Shown: positions 14,734 through 22,601 of the stretch, one piece after another
How positions within the stretch are numbered: the first letter of the stretch is position 1
Layout: the number at the start of each line of letters is the position of its first letter
The notes under the pieces: model-generated
Databases searched by the model: none
What the model was told of the DNA's origin: nothing
Seen by the model: only the letters and a program-made list of their open reading frames with translations
NCBI GenBank assembly: GCA_934661005.1
Contig: CAKUIK010000018.1
Location: 1 to 45,057 of the forward strand
Length of the DNA: 45,057 nucleotides
Origin: an uncultured Slackia sp.
GTDB taxonomy: Bacteria > Actinomycetota > Coriobacteriia > Coriobacteriales > Eggerthellaceae
Direction: 5' to 3'
Translations under genes and position numbers: made by a program

Positions 14734-15729
14734 CTAGTCTCTCGTGTTTTGGCTTTCGTTTTCGTTCGACTTTGCTTCGCTTGCCAAGAGAGCGTGACGA
14801 AGCATCTGCTTCTGATTAATCCAGCGTCGACTTGCTTTCGGCAGTCTTGCTCCGATTGATGCCGCGATGATTCTTGCGGTGCGGTCAAAAGAAACTGCGT
14901 TGTAGAGTTGCCCTCGCGTTACCGTTATCACCGTTATGCCCATGAGCTGCAAGGCGTTTCTACGTTGTGCATCTGAGGCGATTCCCTCGGAAGAGGCGTG
15001 GTAGCTGTCGCTGTCATATTCGACGTCGATCTTCTGTTTGAGCCAGCAGAGATCGAGGATGTAGCGCTGTTTGTGGGCCGCCTTCCGCGCGATGGCGGTG
15101 GGCTCGATAGGGAAATTGAGTTTAGGGAACGGCAGGCCGTATCCTCCCATGGTCCTTTTAAGGCAAAGGAGCATGGTGAGCTTGGTTTCCATGGGGGATG
15201 CGGAATTGTCGGCAACGAATCGCAAGGCTCTTGTTGCGGTTTCGCGCCCGCGCATTCCTCGCAATGCCCCGATTCTTCTCATGAGATGGTCGCGGTTGGT
15301 TGCCGGCGTGCATTGAACGAATGTGCTCTCGTCGGGCAGGAGGGTGTAGCTGCCGCAGAGCTCAAACCCGATTTCAATGAGCGCGAGGAAGGGAATGCAT
15401 TGGGCAAGCTGAACGAAGAGAAGGCCCATGTCTGGAATGAGGACGTTCCAGGGTTTGACGAGCGTGATGGTCGGGGTTGCGCTGTTTGAGCAAACGTGAG
15501 TGATTACTCTCGTCGATTTGCTTCGGCCCGATTGCGAGGTGATTAGTATGGATACCATGCTTTCTGATGAGCTGGGCAGGGAAGAACATATTTTCGCCGT
15601 GAGTTCATCGATTTCGTGCATTGGCGTTGATTTCGGAATGCATGCCCCATTTGCTTTCGGGCGCCAACCTTTCGACCTTGTTTCGCGAAGGGCTTGTAAT
15701 GCGGAAATATGTGAGAGGCATACTGTCAT
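14734..15729 (-). CDS. DUF559 / endonuclease-fold domain protein
   Basis: The 331-residue protein starts MTVCLSHISALQALRETR, resembling the opening of a Coriobacteria-typical family of nuclease-fold proteins. The C-terminal third carries a very-short-patch-repair-like/DUF559 core: SPMETKLTMLLCL (a conserved Glu), KQRYILDLCWLKQKIDVEYDSDSYH (Asp, and a D/E-x-D-x-x-x-H pattern), then ALQLMGITVITVTRGQLY. These are consistent with a PD-(D/E)xK-type active site. The N-terminal part (LFVQLAQCIPFLALIEIGFELCGSY) resembles AbiEi-like antitoxin helices. The substrate is unknown. The ribosome-binding site is weak. An internal ATG at 15621 is a less likely start. Copies of a dispersed motif flank it. Confidence 0.6.
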   Translation of the reverse strand: MTVCLSHISALQALRETRSKGWRPKANGACIPKSTPMHEIDELTAKICSSLPSSSESMVSILITSQSGRSKSTRVITHVCSNSATPTITLVKPWNVLIPDMGLLFVQLAQCIPFLALIEIGFELCGSYTLLPDESTFVQCTPATNRDHLMRRIGALRGMRGRETATRALRFVADNSASPMETKLTMLLCLKRTMGGYGLPFPKLNFPIEPTAIARKAAHKQRYILDLCWLKQKIDVEYDSDSYHASSEGIASDAQRRNALQLMGITVITVTRGQLYNAVSFDRTARIIAASIGARLPKASRRWINQKQMLRHALLASEAKSNENESQNTRD

Positions 15730-15868
15730 GCGCTCATCTTACAATCCGATTCTTGCCCAAACCTTGCCCGTTTCTCCTCGGTCTCTTGACGAATTCTCGA
15801 TGAGTCGTTGTCGAATTCCTGGCGATTTCTTGGCGAATCCCGCTGGTTTCCGTTGCACTTTTGTCGCA

Positions 15869-15895
15869 TGTTCAAAAACGGCCTCGAATGTGGCA
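15869..15895 (-). repeat. Dispersed TGTTCAAAA-CCTCGAATGTGG motif, copy 2
   Basis: TGTTCAAAAACG then GCCTCGAATGTGGCA. It lies 140 bp upstream of the DUF559-type gene start. On the minus strand it reads TGCCACATTCGAGGCC then GTTTTTGAACA, the same orientation as copy 1. Confidence 0.55.
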
Positions 15896-16011
15896 TAACA
15901 AGTGTCGGTTTTGCTGCTATCTGCCCGAGGCAGTTTCCTGGTGTTGCATATTCCCAGTTCAGAAAGGCGTACATATCTTGCGCGATTGAATTGAACTATC
16001 TGCACGGTCAT

Positions 16012-16041
16012 TTTCACCACATTCGAGGCCTCTTTTGAACA
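16012..16041 (+). repeat. Dispersed TGTTCAAAA-CCTCGAATGTGG motif, copy 3 (inverted)
   Basis: Reads TTTCACCACATTCGAGGCC then TCTTTTGAACA on the plus strand, the reverse complement of copies 1 and 2 with a GAG variant in the variable triplet. With copy 2 it forms a 27-bp imperfect inverted repeat separated by 116 bp. Confidence 0.55.
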
Positions 16042-16149
16042 CGTAAGCGTAAATGGGTTTCAAGGTGGTATTGGGATTGCTCGGTTTTGTTTGTCGTGCT
16101 TGCGATCTAAGGTTGTCGATGGCTGCAACGCGTCGGAGCCAAGACTCTC

Positions 16150-16315
16150 GTTCCTGTTTCCATGGGAATCGGGGTGGTAGTTCTTCTGGGGAATAGAGGC
16201 GGTGGCTTCTTCTGGGGAATCGGGCGGCAGGGCTTCTTCCTTCTGAGGGCCTAGGTGGCGGCTTCTTTTTCTGGAAAACGGAGCGGCGGCTCCTGTTTCT
16301 GTTTGAATCAATCGA
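16150..16315. repeat. Degenerate tandem repeat, about six units of 26-31 bp
   Basis: Units share a core CTTCTTCTGGGGAATCG followed by GGCGGC or GGTGG. The best two are 16180-16205 and 16206-16232; flanking units are increasingly diverged (CTTCTTCCTTCTGAGGGCC, CTTCTTTTTCTGGAAAACG, CTCCTGTTTCTGTTTGAATC). It lies about 160 bp upstream of the Pho-box-like repeat and is not in a convincing reading frame. Confidence 0.5.
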
Positions 16316-16475
16316 TGCGCCGCCCGCTTGCGGCTGACTCCTGCGGCCTTGTTTCCGGGAGCCTCGGGGTGAGTACTTCTACTCAATGGGCGACTCGGAC
16401 GCGTGTCGCTTGAAACGCGCCCCGGTGTATTTGCCCATGCTTCCATCGTTATTGCCTCGCCTGCTTTACTTCGAT

Positions 16476-16518
16476 TTGACATATGCCTGACATGGTTTGT
16501 GCAGCTGGTTTCTATCTT
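16476..16518 (+). promoter_or_regulatory. Pho-box-like 11-bp direct repeat upstream of the Pit gene
   Basis: TGACAT occurs at 16477-16482 and again at 16488-16493, exactly 11 bp apart (TTGACATATGCC then TGACATGGTTT). This is the geometry of PhoB/PhoP boxes (TGTCAT repeated every 11 bp). TATCTT at 16513-16518 is a plausible -10. It lies about 95 bp upstream of the phosphate permease start. Confidence 0.45.
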
Positions 16519-16588
16519 GTTTCGTCAGGATGCGAGTTTGTGTGGTAAGCGAAGCTCGCGAGAGTTTTTGAGGAGGAATCAGCTGTCT

Positions 16589-17749
16589 ATGGACATCGCA
16601 ACTTTGGTCGTCGTGGGGCTCGTGATTATCACGGCGCTCACCTTTGACTTCACGAACGGCTTTCACGACACGGCCAATGCCATGGCTACGTCGATTGCAA
16701 CCGGTGCGCTCAAACCGAAAACCGCAGTTATCGCCGCCGGTACGTTGAATCTGGTTGGTGCATTTCTTTCGACCGAGGTGGCGAAAACCATTTCGGGCGG
16801 CATCATCAATGAGCAGGCGGTAACAATCGGGCCTGAATTTATTTTTGCCGGACTCGTCGGTGCTATTATTTGGAACCTGCTCACGTGGCTTGTCGGCCTG
16901 CCTTCGAGCTCTTCGCATGCGCTGTTCGGCGGCCTTGTTGGCGCGGTCATCATTGGTGCAGGCATTGAAGGTGTGAACTTCGGCGCTGTCCTTGCCAAAG
17001 TGCTCATTCCTGCGCTTGTTTCGCCTATCGTTGCTGGTTTGGCTGCGTTTGTCGCGGTAAAGCTCATATATTTCATCGTGAAAAAGATGAGCGAAGACCA
17101 GATTGTCGACGGATTCCGTCATGGTCAGACGGTCACGGCGTGCTTGGTGGCTCTTTCTCACGGCACCAATGACGCCCAGAAAACCATGGGTATCATCACG
17201 CTGACCCTTATCGCAGTTGGTGCTCAGGGCGCGGGTACCGGTCCTCAGTTGTGGGTTGTCGCTGTGTGCGGTTTGGCAATTGCCGCGGGTACTTACATGG
17301 GCGGCTGGCGTGTCATTCGCACGCTTGGCAAGGGCCTCACCGAGATTTCCACTCCGCAAGGCTTTGCTGCCGAAGCTGCTTCTGCGACTACGATTCTCGT
17401 TTCCTCTCACATGGGCTTCGCGCTTTCTACCACCCAGGTGTGCTCCGGCTCCATCATTGGTACTGGCCTTGGCAAGCCCGGCAATAAGGTGAACTGGGGC
17501 GTTGCGGCTCGCATGCTCGTTGCCTGGCTCGTCACCTTCCCGGCTGCCGGCCTTGTGGGCGCTGCGGCATGCGCGCTTGCGAAAACCGGTCTTGGCGGCA
17601 CGATTGCCGTTGCCTTCATCGCGGTTGGAGCGGCTCTGCTCATCTTCCGCCTTTCGAAGCGCAACCCTGTCAATTCTGGCAATGTGAATGAAGCCTCTGA
17701 AGTGAAGATTAACTCTTCCGCTTCGACTAAAGTTGCGACCGCTGCGTAA
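16589..17749 (+). CDS. pit: Pit-family inorganic phosphate permease
   Basis: The 386-residue protein is a PF01384 phosphate transporter (proton- or sodium-coupled, inner membrane). Both repeats of the family signature are intact: GFHDTANAMATSIATGALKP near residue 19 and ALSHGTNDAQKTMGI near residue 188. It has about ten membrane helices and SSSSHALFGG and SSHMGFALSTTQVCSGSI re-entrant segments. ATG 16589 is chosen because AGGAGG lies upstream (spacing about 12, rather long) and the protein then begins at the first helix. A longer frame from 16403 has no signal. It is followed after 15 bp by a small membrane protein and then a universal stress protein. Confidence 0.92.
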   Translation: MDIATLVVVGLVIITALTFDFTNGFHDTANAMATSIATGALKPKTAVIAAGTLNLVGAFLSTEVAKTISGGIINEQAVTIGPEFIFAGLVGAIIWNLLTWLVGLPSSSSHALFGGLVGAVIIGAGIEGVNFGAVLAKVLIPALVSPIVAGLAAFVAVKLIYFIVKKMSEDQIVDGFRHGQTVTACLVALSHGTNDAQKTMGIITLTLIAVGAQGAGTGPQLWVVAVCGLAIAAGTYMGGWRVIRTLGKGLTEISTPQGFAAEAASATTILVSSHMGFALSTTQVCSGSIIGTGLGKPGNKVNWGVAARMLVAWLVTFPAAGLVGAAACALAKTGLGGTIAVAFIAVGAALLIFRLSKRNPVNSGNVNEASEVKINSSASTKVATAA

Positions 17750-17764
17750 GGAAAGGATGCGAAG

Positions 17765-17989
17765 ATGCAAGAGTTTATTAATTTCGCAACCGTGCTTGTG
17801 GTCGCCGTGTGCGTGGCCGGCATGATATCGACGTTGTATGCATCGGGCCTGCGCCTGTGGGCGGCTGGCGGGCTCGACCGCGAAGGTTATGCGCGCATTA
17901 TGCCGCGCGTGGGTTCGGTGATTTGTTTCGCCGGATGCGTCTTCATCGTATTGTTCGCGCTGTGGCTCATGATTCCTATTTTCCACTAG
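17765..17989 (+). CDS. Small two-helix membrane protein following the phosphate permease
   Basis: The 74-residue protein has two hydrophobic segments (about residues 6-28 and 48-71) joined by a charged loop (LWAAGGLDREGYARIMPRVG). It is not a known named family to me. The ATG has GAAAGGA upstream, and it sits 15 bp after the permease stop, so it should be cotranscribed. A role as an accessory or regulator of the permease is inferred from position only. Confidence 0.7.
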   Translation: MQEFINFATVLVVAVCVAGMISTLYASGLRLWAAGGLDREGYARIMPRVGSVICFAGCVFIVLFALWLMIPIFH

Positions 17990-18014
17990 GCTGTTCGCTT
18001 TTTGAGAGGCTCAA

Positions 18015-18872
18015 ATGATGAAGAAGATTCTTGTCGGTATTGATGGAAGCGCGCGCGGCACGAGGGCATTGCACTGGGCGGCTCGTCGTGCTGGTCGCGA
18101 GGGCGCCAAACTTGAGCTGCTCTCGGTTATCGATGCGAGAAAAGTAAAAGAAGCGGGTGTTTCGATCGAAGATGCCCAGGAGGCCGTTGAGGCGAACCTC
18201 GATAAGGCGCGCGATTTCGTGGCCGCGCGCTATCCTAATGTGCAAGTTGAAATGCGCATTGCGGAAGGCGAGGTCGTCGAAAGCATCGTTGACGCCTCTG
18301 TTGGCTGTGACCTCGTCGTGCTTGGTTCGCACCACGGAATGAGCGTAGGCGATACCATCGGTGGCGCGAAGCCCTTACGCGTTGCGGTTTCCGCGGCGGT
18401 TCCTACGGCGGTTATTCCTGCCGACTGGGCTGAAGATTACGATGGCGAAGGCGTTGTTGTGGGTATCGACCCTGATGGGTCCACGAATCAGGCGCTCGAT
18501 TTCGCGATTGCCGAAGCGATTGCCACCGAGCAGCCGCTTCGTCTGATTACCGGATGGGGCTTGCCCGCATGGATTTCCAAGCCCGCCGAAGCGATGGGCG
18601 GTGGCCTTGGGCCGGTTGGCGAGCAATATCAAGCTCGTCTTAACGCTCTCGCCGCAATGCTTCGTGAGGAGCATAAGGGTCTCGATGTGCGAGGTCATGC
18701 CGTTGAAGGCTCGTCTCCCACGCGCGTTTTGCAGGGCTATGCGAAAACTCGCGGCGTACTCGTATTGGGAACGCGTTCGCGTGCCGCTCTGGGGCGCGCG
18801 CTCTTCGGTTCGGTGACGCATTCGACGTTGCTGAATCTTACGATTCCCACGGTTATCGTTCCGCAAAACTAG
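18015..18872 (+). CDS. Tandem universal stress protein (two UspA domains)
   Basis: The 285-residue protein contains two UspA folds. The first begins MMKKILVGIDGSARGTRALHWAARRA and ends in VVLGSHHGMSVGDTIGGAKPLRVAVSAAVPTAVIP. The second begins GVVVGIDPDGSTNQALDFAIAEA and ends in VLVLGTRSRAALGRALFGSVTHSTLLNLTIPTVIVP, which carries the Gly-rich ATP-binding pattern of ATP-binding Usps; the first domain's pattern is less regular. Tandem Usps are common in actinobacteria and often respond to hypoxia or dormancy. It lies 25 bp after the small membrane protein, with GAGAGG before the ATG, and ends the phosphate-permease operon at a terminator. Confidence 0.9.
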   Translation: MMKKILVGIDGSARGTRALHWAARRAGREGAKLELLSVIDARKVKEAGVSIEDAQEAVEANLDKARDFVAARYPNVQVEMRIAEGEVVESIVDASVGCDLVVLGSHHGMSVGDTIGGAKPLRVAVSAAVPTAVIPADWAEDYDGEGVVVGIDPDGSTNQALDFAIAEAIATEQPLRLITGWGLPAWISKPAEAMGGGLGPVGEQYQARLNALAAMLREEHKGLDVRGHAVEGSSPTRVLQGYAKTRGVLVLGTRSRAALGRALFGSVTHSTLLNLTIPTVIVPQN

Positions 18873-18905
18873 CTCCGCAAAACTAGCGTTTCATCGTGTA
18901 GCAAA

Positions 18906-18940
18906 AAGGGCCCGTCGTATGACGGGCCCTTCTGATGTTT
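18906..18940 (+). terminator. Terminator of the phosphate-permease/Usp operon
   Basis: AAGGGCCCGTC (18906-18916) pairs perfectly with GACGGGCCCTT (18921-18931) around a GTAT loop, 33 bp after the Usp stop codon. The tail (CTGATGTTT) is only weakly T-rich. Confidence 0.75.
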
Positions 18941-19021
18941 GGGAAGCGGTGCGAATTCAGCACGATTCTCTTGCGAAATCGCGCGCCTTGCCATTCTTGA
19001 ATCGGTCGCCCGAGCGCTGCT

Positions 19022-19447
19022 TTAAACGAGCTTGCCCTTGCAATGGTCGACCATATGCTGGATCATTTGCGCTTCCCAGCCGGCGAAATCACGCTTGCGA
19101 TGCTTCAATTCGCCATCGACGAGTTCATCGAAAGCGAGCTTCATGTGATCGTAGCGAGTCACCTTGGTGAGTTGGCCTTCGGGGCGCGTGAGGCAGCCTT
19201 CTTCAGTTTTGAACGCGGCCAGGCCCAGCATGATTTTCGGGTTGTAAATCACGTGCGGCTTGTCGGCCTCGTCGAGGTAGACGCACAGCGCTTTGGTCAC
19301 GCCGATTTGGTTGGCGGCCAGGCAGGCTGCGCCTTCGATGGACGCGAGCGTGTCGATGAGGTCTTGCGCCACGGGGGCATCTTCGGCGGTGGCGGCTTCG
19401 CAGGGCGTGCTCAGAATGGCATCGTCAAAAATGAGCTCTTTAATCAT
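19022..19447 (-). CDS. Peptide deformylase homologue lacking the catalytic Glu
   Basis: The 141-residue protein follows the peptide deformylase fold. Motif 1 is GAACLAANQIG (residues 39-49, normally GxGLAAxQ), motif 2 is EEGCLTRPEG with the metal ligand C85, and motif 3 is Q130-H131-M132-V-D-H135 where the family has QHExDH. Both His ligands are present but the essential Glu, which acts as general acid/base in removing N-terminal formyl groups, is Met. I confirmed this on the nucleotide sequence (CAGCATATGGTCGACCAT on the minus strand). The ATG has GAAAGG upstream. It is shorter than typical PDF (about 150-190). It may be inactive, have altered activity, or be a paralogue beside a normal def elsewhere. 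Confidence 0.8.
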   Translation of the reverse strand: MIKELIFDDAILSTPCEAATAEDAPVAQDLIDTLASIEGAACLAANQIGVTKALCVYLDEADKPHVIYNPKIMLGLAAFKTEEGCLTRPEGQLTKVTRYDHMKLAFDELVDGELKHRKRDFAGWEAQMIQHMVDHCKGKLV

Positions 19448-19556
19448 GATGTGCCTTTCGGATTGGTTTCAACCCTTGCATTCTACCAGGTTGCAGTGCG
19501 CCTCGTGAGCGCGGTTTTCGCCGTTGGATTGGAATACATTTGCCAAGTCAACGTTG

Positions 19557-20525
19557 TTATGCGAATTCCTTCAGCTCGCACTCGACAAGTGTGTTGGGAT
19601 TCGCTCCGTCGGCCCCCTCGAGAGTTGCGTAGCGAATAGCGAAATCGTCGTACGTGTTGAAGTAGTAGCGGCTCGTTTTGCCCGAGAAGCAGCTCGTGTA
19701 GACAGTTTTCTCAAATTCGCCATTCGACATTTTCGATGCGCCCTCGACCATCGCGACGGCGCTCAGCGTATGGAACATGCGAACCACGTTGTCGTGCTCG
19801 CCGCTTTTTGCGGGGTGATGGGCGTTCAAGTAGGCGACCTTCACGAAACGCGAGGGCGAGTAAACATCGCCGGGGATTCCTCGCATTCCCGCGCCTGCCC
19901 CGAAAGGCGCAAGCTCGGCGCGGCCCCAGGTGGCGGGCGTGGGTGCGTTGGGCGTTGCGGTTATGTATGTGCGCAGATTGGTGAGGTGCCATTCGAAGTT
20001 CGGGTGATTCGCCAGCACGTCAACAGGATTATCGAACACGTGCAGTCCGTCGGCGCGCGATTCGACGACGATTGAGCGAGATGCGTCGCCGATAATCCAA
20101 TGCAGATATGATACTTCGAAGTGCTCGTTGAAGGGTTTGGCGACAATTGCGGCCGATGCGAGCGCCTCCTCGACTTCGTCGACCGTCTCGAAATTGGCTG
20201 CCACCCATGCCGGGAATTCGTATGCGGCGATATTCGTTTTGTCTTTGACTGCGCTGGGTTCATATTCGGCGCAACCCGGGTGGTTCAAGCCGGCAACGGC
20301 AAGTCCCGCATCGTTTCCGCAATCGAAGAACAGAGGATAGTTTTGGAATTCGACGCACATGCCAATGACGGCATGCTGGGTGGGTGCGGCTTCGGCGAAT
20401 GCCCAAGGAAGCGTGAACCCTTTCGGCATAATGCGGACCTTTTCGCTATAGCCGCAGCTCCAATCGAGGTTACGACCGAGAAAGGATGGACCTTCCTCGC
20501 TCGAAAAACGAACTGCTGTGCACAT
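19557..20525 (-). CDS. bsh: Choloylglycine hydrolase family protein (bile salt hydrolase type)
   Basis: This is an Ntn-hydrolase of 322 residues. The catalytic set of bile salt hydrolases is visible: nucleophile C2 (exposed after Met removal), R18 and D21 in GRNLDW, N81 in AGLNHPG, N173 in LANHPNF, and R226 in YSPSRFVKV. Such enzymes cleave the amide bond of glycine- or taurine-conjugated bile acids in the cytoplasm; close relatives hydrolyse penicillin V or acyl-homoserine lactones, and sequence alone does not settle the substrate. GAGAGGAGA precedes ATG 20525. It lies upstream of the PDF homologue on the same strand (109-bp gap). A gut habitat would fit. Confidence 0.85.
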   Translation of the reverse strand: MCTAVRFSSEEGPSFLGRNLDWSCGYSEKVRIMPKGFTLPWAFAEAAPTQHAVIGMCVEFQNYPLFFDCGNDAGLAVAGLNHPGCAEYEPSAVKDKTNIAAYEFPAWVAANFETVDEVEEALASAAIVAKPFNEHFEVSYLHWIIGDASRSIVVESRADGLHVFDNPVDVLANHPNFEWHLTNLRTYITATPNAPTPATWGRAELAPFGAGAGMRGIPGDVYSPSRFVKVAYLNAHHPAKSGEHDNVVRMFHTLSAVAMVEGASKMSNGEFEKTVYTSCFSGKTSRYYFNTYDDFAIRYATLEGADGANPNTLVECELKEFA

Positions 20526-20798
20526 GATGTCTCCTCTCGTCTGTTTTCGACTGCTGCATCATGCGACGGTCGTTCGAGGCGGGCAACCATGGTTGGGGTA
20601 TTGTTCGGCGCCCGTTACGACTCCGTTGAACGACGCCACGTTCGAATAACGGTCAATATCGAGCGATTCCCATGCGCGCTCATCGCTTTTTACCAGGTCG
20701 AAAGTCGAAGGGCGCACATTCCTTTTCTGCTGCGTCTCTTCTTCCGCCCAAAGCCAAATCCACAATTTCAACGCTTACGAAAGGGCTCTTCTTTCTGC

Positions 20799-20882
20799 TA
20801 TAAAAGAATCAATTAGTGGTAGTCACGGGTTCAAGAGCCCCGCAAGGATGAAAGCTTGGCGTCCTTGCGGGGCTCTTTTTTG
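20799..20882 (+). ncRNA. Orphan leader or small RNA: candidate promoter plus strong terminator
   Basis: A perfect 16-bp stem (20833-20848 with 20862-20877) closed by a 13-nt loop is followed by TTTTTT, a textbook plus-strand intrinsic terminator. No plus-strand gene lies upstream: the preceding genes are on the minus strand and the next gene starts at 20981. TATAAA at 20799-20804 could be a -10 for a transcript of about 70 nt ending here. This would be an attenuated leader of the MFS gene or a small RNA. The -35 is poor. Confidence 0.5.
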
Positions 20883-20980
20883 TTGTCTCGGGAAGGTTTG
20901 CGACGACTTTTTGCCGGGCTTCGCCATCACCCGATTGCCACGTTTGTTGGTTTTTGAAGAAAGGAATTGGTCGCACATCT

Positions 20981-22468
20981 ATGTCTCATGGTTTTAACGA
21001 AGCGCGCGTTAAAGTCGCGCATCCGTATTTCACGATGATGGGTTTGTATTTGGGCGGGTTCACGGGCATGTTTAGCGAAACGTGCCTGAATATCGCTTTG
21101 CCCCAGCTCGGTGCCGCGTTTGGCGTTGATACGGCAATCACGCAGTGGCTCGTCATTGGGTATATGTTGGTAATTGGACTCGTGATGCCGTTTGCGAGTA
21201 TCCTCATGAAGTGGTTTTCTATTCGCAAGCTCACGTTGTTCTCGCTCGGCGCATTCATCGTGGGCTCGCTCGTGAGCGGTTGCGCTCCCACATTCGAATT
21301 GCTGTTGCTTGGGCGACTGGTGCAAGGCATTGGCACGGGCCTCATCCTTCCCATGATGTTCTCCATGGTGCTCGAGGTGTTTCCTCCATGCAAGATTGGC
21401 GCCGCAATGGGCATGACGGCGCTCGTTATCATGTTCGCTCCCGCTGTTGGCCCGACGCTCTCGGGCATTCTTCTGGGCGTCTTTTCCTGGCGTGCGATTT
21501 TCTTCTCATTCGTCGTCGTACTTGCGGTGGGCGTTGTGTTTGCATTGAAATTCCTCGTGAACCCCTATGAACTCACGCGTCCGAGCGTTGACGCGCTTTC
21601 GTGCGTTCTTTCGTGCATTGGATTCGGCGGCCTTGTTCTTGGTGTCGGCCTCGCGAGCTCGTATGGCTGGGCGAGCGCTCAGGTTCTTGCGCCTCTCGCG
21701 TGCGGCATTGTGGCGCTTGCGTGGTACGTGCGACGTCAGTTGATGCTCGAGGTTCCCATTATCAACGTGCGCATCTTCGGCATTCGCGGCTTCGTTTTGG
21801 GCGGCGCCGCTATGATGATCAATTTTGGCATCACGCTCTCTGCGATGTTCTTGCTGCCGCAGTTCATTCAGAATGCGATGGGCATCGCCGTTGCCATGGC
21901 GGGCATCATCATGCTTCCGGGCGGTATCGTGAACGCTATTGTGTCGATGCTCGCCGGCCGCTTGTACGACCGCGTTGGCGCCCGCATTCCTGCGCGCATC
22001 GGCTTCGCACTTTCGATTGCGGGCTCGATTATGTTGCTGCTTGCGATGGGGTCGAGCTCGGTCGCATATGTGATTGCGGCGCATATCGTGCTCATGATTG
22101 GCGTGCCGCTCGCTATGTCGCCATGCCAGACGAGCGCGTTGAATTCTCTGCCTCCGCAGCTTTCCGCCGATGGTTCTACTGCGCTGAATACGATGCAGCA
22201 GGTGCTTGGCGCAATCGCGACCGCAGTCGCGACGAGCCTTTTGGGCATGGGCCAGGCAAGCTATTATGCTGCGGGCGGCGCATCTGCGGCCGAGGCCTTC
22301 ACGGTCGGATCGCATTGGGGCTTCGTGTTCACGCTCGTTTTGGCTGTGTGTGGCTTGTTCATTGCCTTCACGCTGAAAAAGCGTGCAGAAAAGACCGACG
22401 TTGTTCCGGAGGTTGAGCTGCACGAAATGAAGGCGTGCGCGCCTGCTCAGCCTGTCGTAGAGCAATAA
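20981..22468 (+). CDS. MFS transporter, DHA2 (EmrB-like, 14-helix) drug exporter
   Basis: The 495-residue protein has about 14 membrane helices and the DHA2 signatures: LNIALPQLGAAFGVDTAITQWLVIGYML in helices 1-2, LGRLVQGIGTGLILPMMFSMV in helix 4, and motif C in MFAPAVGPTLSGILLGVFSWRAIFF. Relatives export drugs or toxic amphiphiles with proton antiport. In this setting bile acids are a possible substrate, purely by inference from the divergent hydrolase gene. The ATG at 20981 is chosen for the MSHGF start; GAAAGGAA lies about 14 bases upstream, a long spacing. The gene is preceded by an unusual terminator, suggesting attenuation. Confidence 0.88.
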   Translation: MSHGFNEARVKVAHPYFTMMGLYLGGFTGMFSETCLNIALPQLGAAFGVDTAITQWLVIGYMLVIGLVMPFASILMKWFSIRKLTLFSLGAFIVGSLVSGCAPTFELLLLGRLVQGIGTGLILPMMFSMVLEVFPPCKIGAAMGMTALVIMFAPAVGPTLSGILLGVFSWRAIFFSFVVVLAVGVVFALKFLVNPYELTRPSVDALSCVLSCIGFGGLVLGVGLASSYGWASAQVLAPLACGIVALAWYVRRQLMLEVPIINVRIFGIRGFVLGGAAMMINFGITLSAMFLLPQFIQNAMGIAVAMAGIIMLPGGIVNAIVSMLAGRLYDRVGARIPARIGFALSIAGSIMLLLAMGSSSVAYVIAAHIVLMIGVPLAMSPCQTSALNSLPPQLSADGSTALNTMQQVLGAIATAVATSLLGMGQASYYAAGGASAAEAFTVGSHWGFVFTLVLAVCGLFIAFTLKKRAEKTDVVPEVELHEMKACAPAQPVVEQ

Positions 22469-22601
22469 GGGCCACTGTCACACGTGCGGCTTGCGAAGCC
22501 ATCGGCGTGTGTGCGTGGCCGCGGGTGGCATTACCTATCGAACCCTGAGCCGCTAAAGTTCCATTGACGTGCGCGCACGGCCGCAAGCTTTGATGAATTC
22601 G

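Larger units (their letters stand above)
15730..16476. other. Gene-free region, about 750 bp, with motif copies and a tandem repeat
   Basis: No convincing gene is found here on either strand; short open frames lack ribosome-binding sites and family resemblance. It contains copies 2 and 3 of the dispersed motif (15869-15895 and 16012-16041), which face away from each other across a 116-bp core, and a degenerate tandem repeat at about 16150-16315. The minus-strand part next to 15729 presumably contains the promoter of the DUF559-type gene. Confidence 0.5.

Noticed and set aside
16150..16315. Tandem repeat considered as a CRISPR array
   Set aside because: Units are contiguous and degenerate, with no constant repeat and variable spacer pattern, and there are no cas genes.
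16060..16482. Minus-strand frame of 140 codons upstream of the phosphate permease
   Set aside because: It reads through the tandem repeat, has no ribosome-binding site, and the translation is Pro/Ser/Arg-rich with no recognisable domain.
20121..20816. Plus-strand frame of 231 codons ending just before the orphan terminator
   Set aside because: It would neatly explain the terminator, but it is almost wholly antisense to the choloylglycine hydrolase gene, whose catalytic residues are all present, and has no ribosome-binding site.
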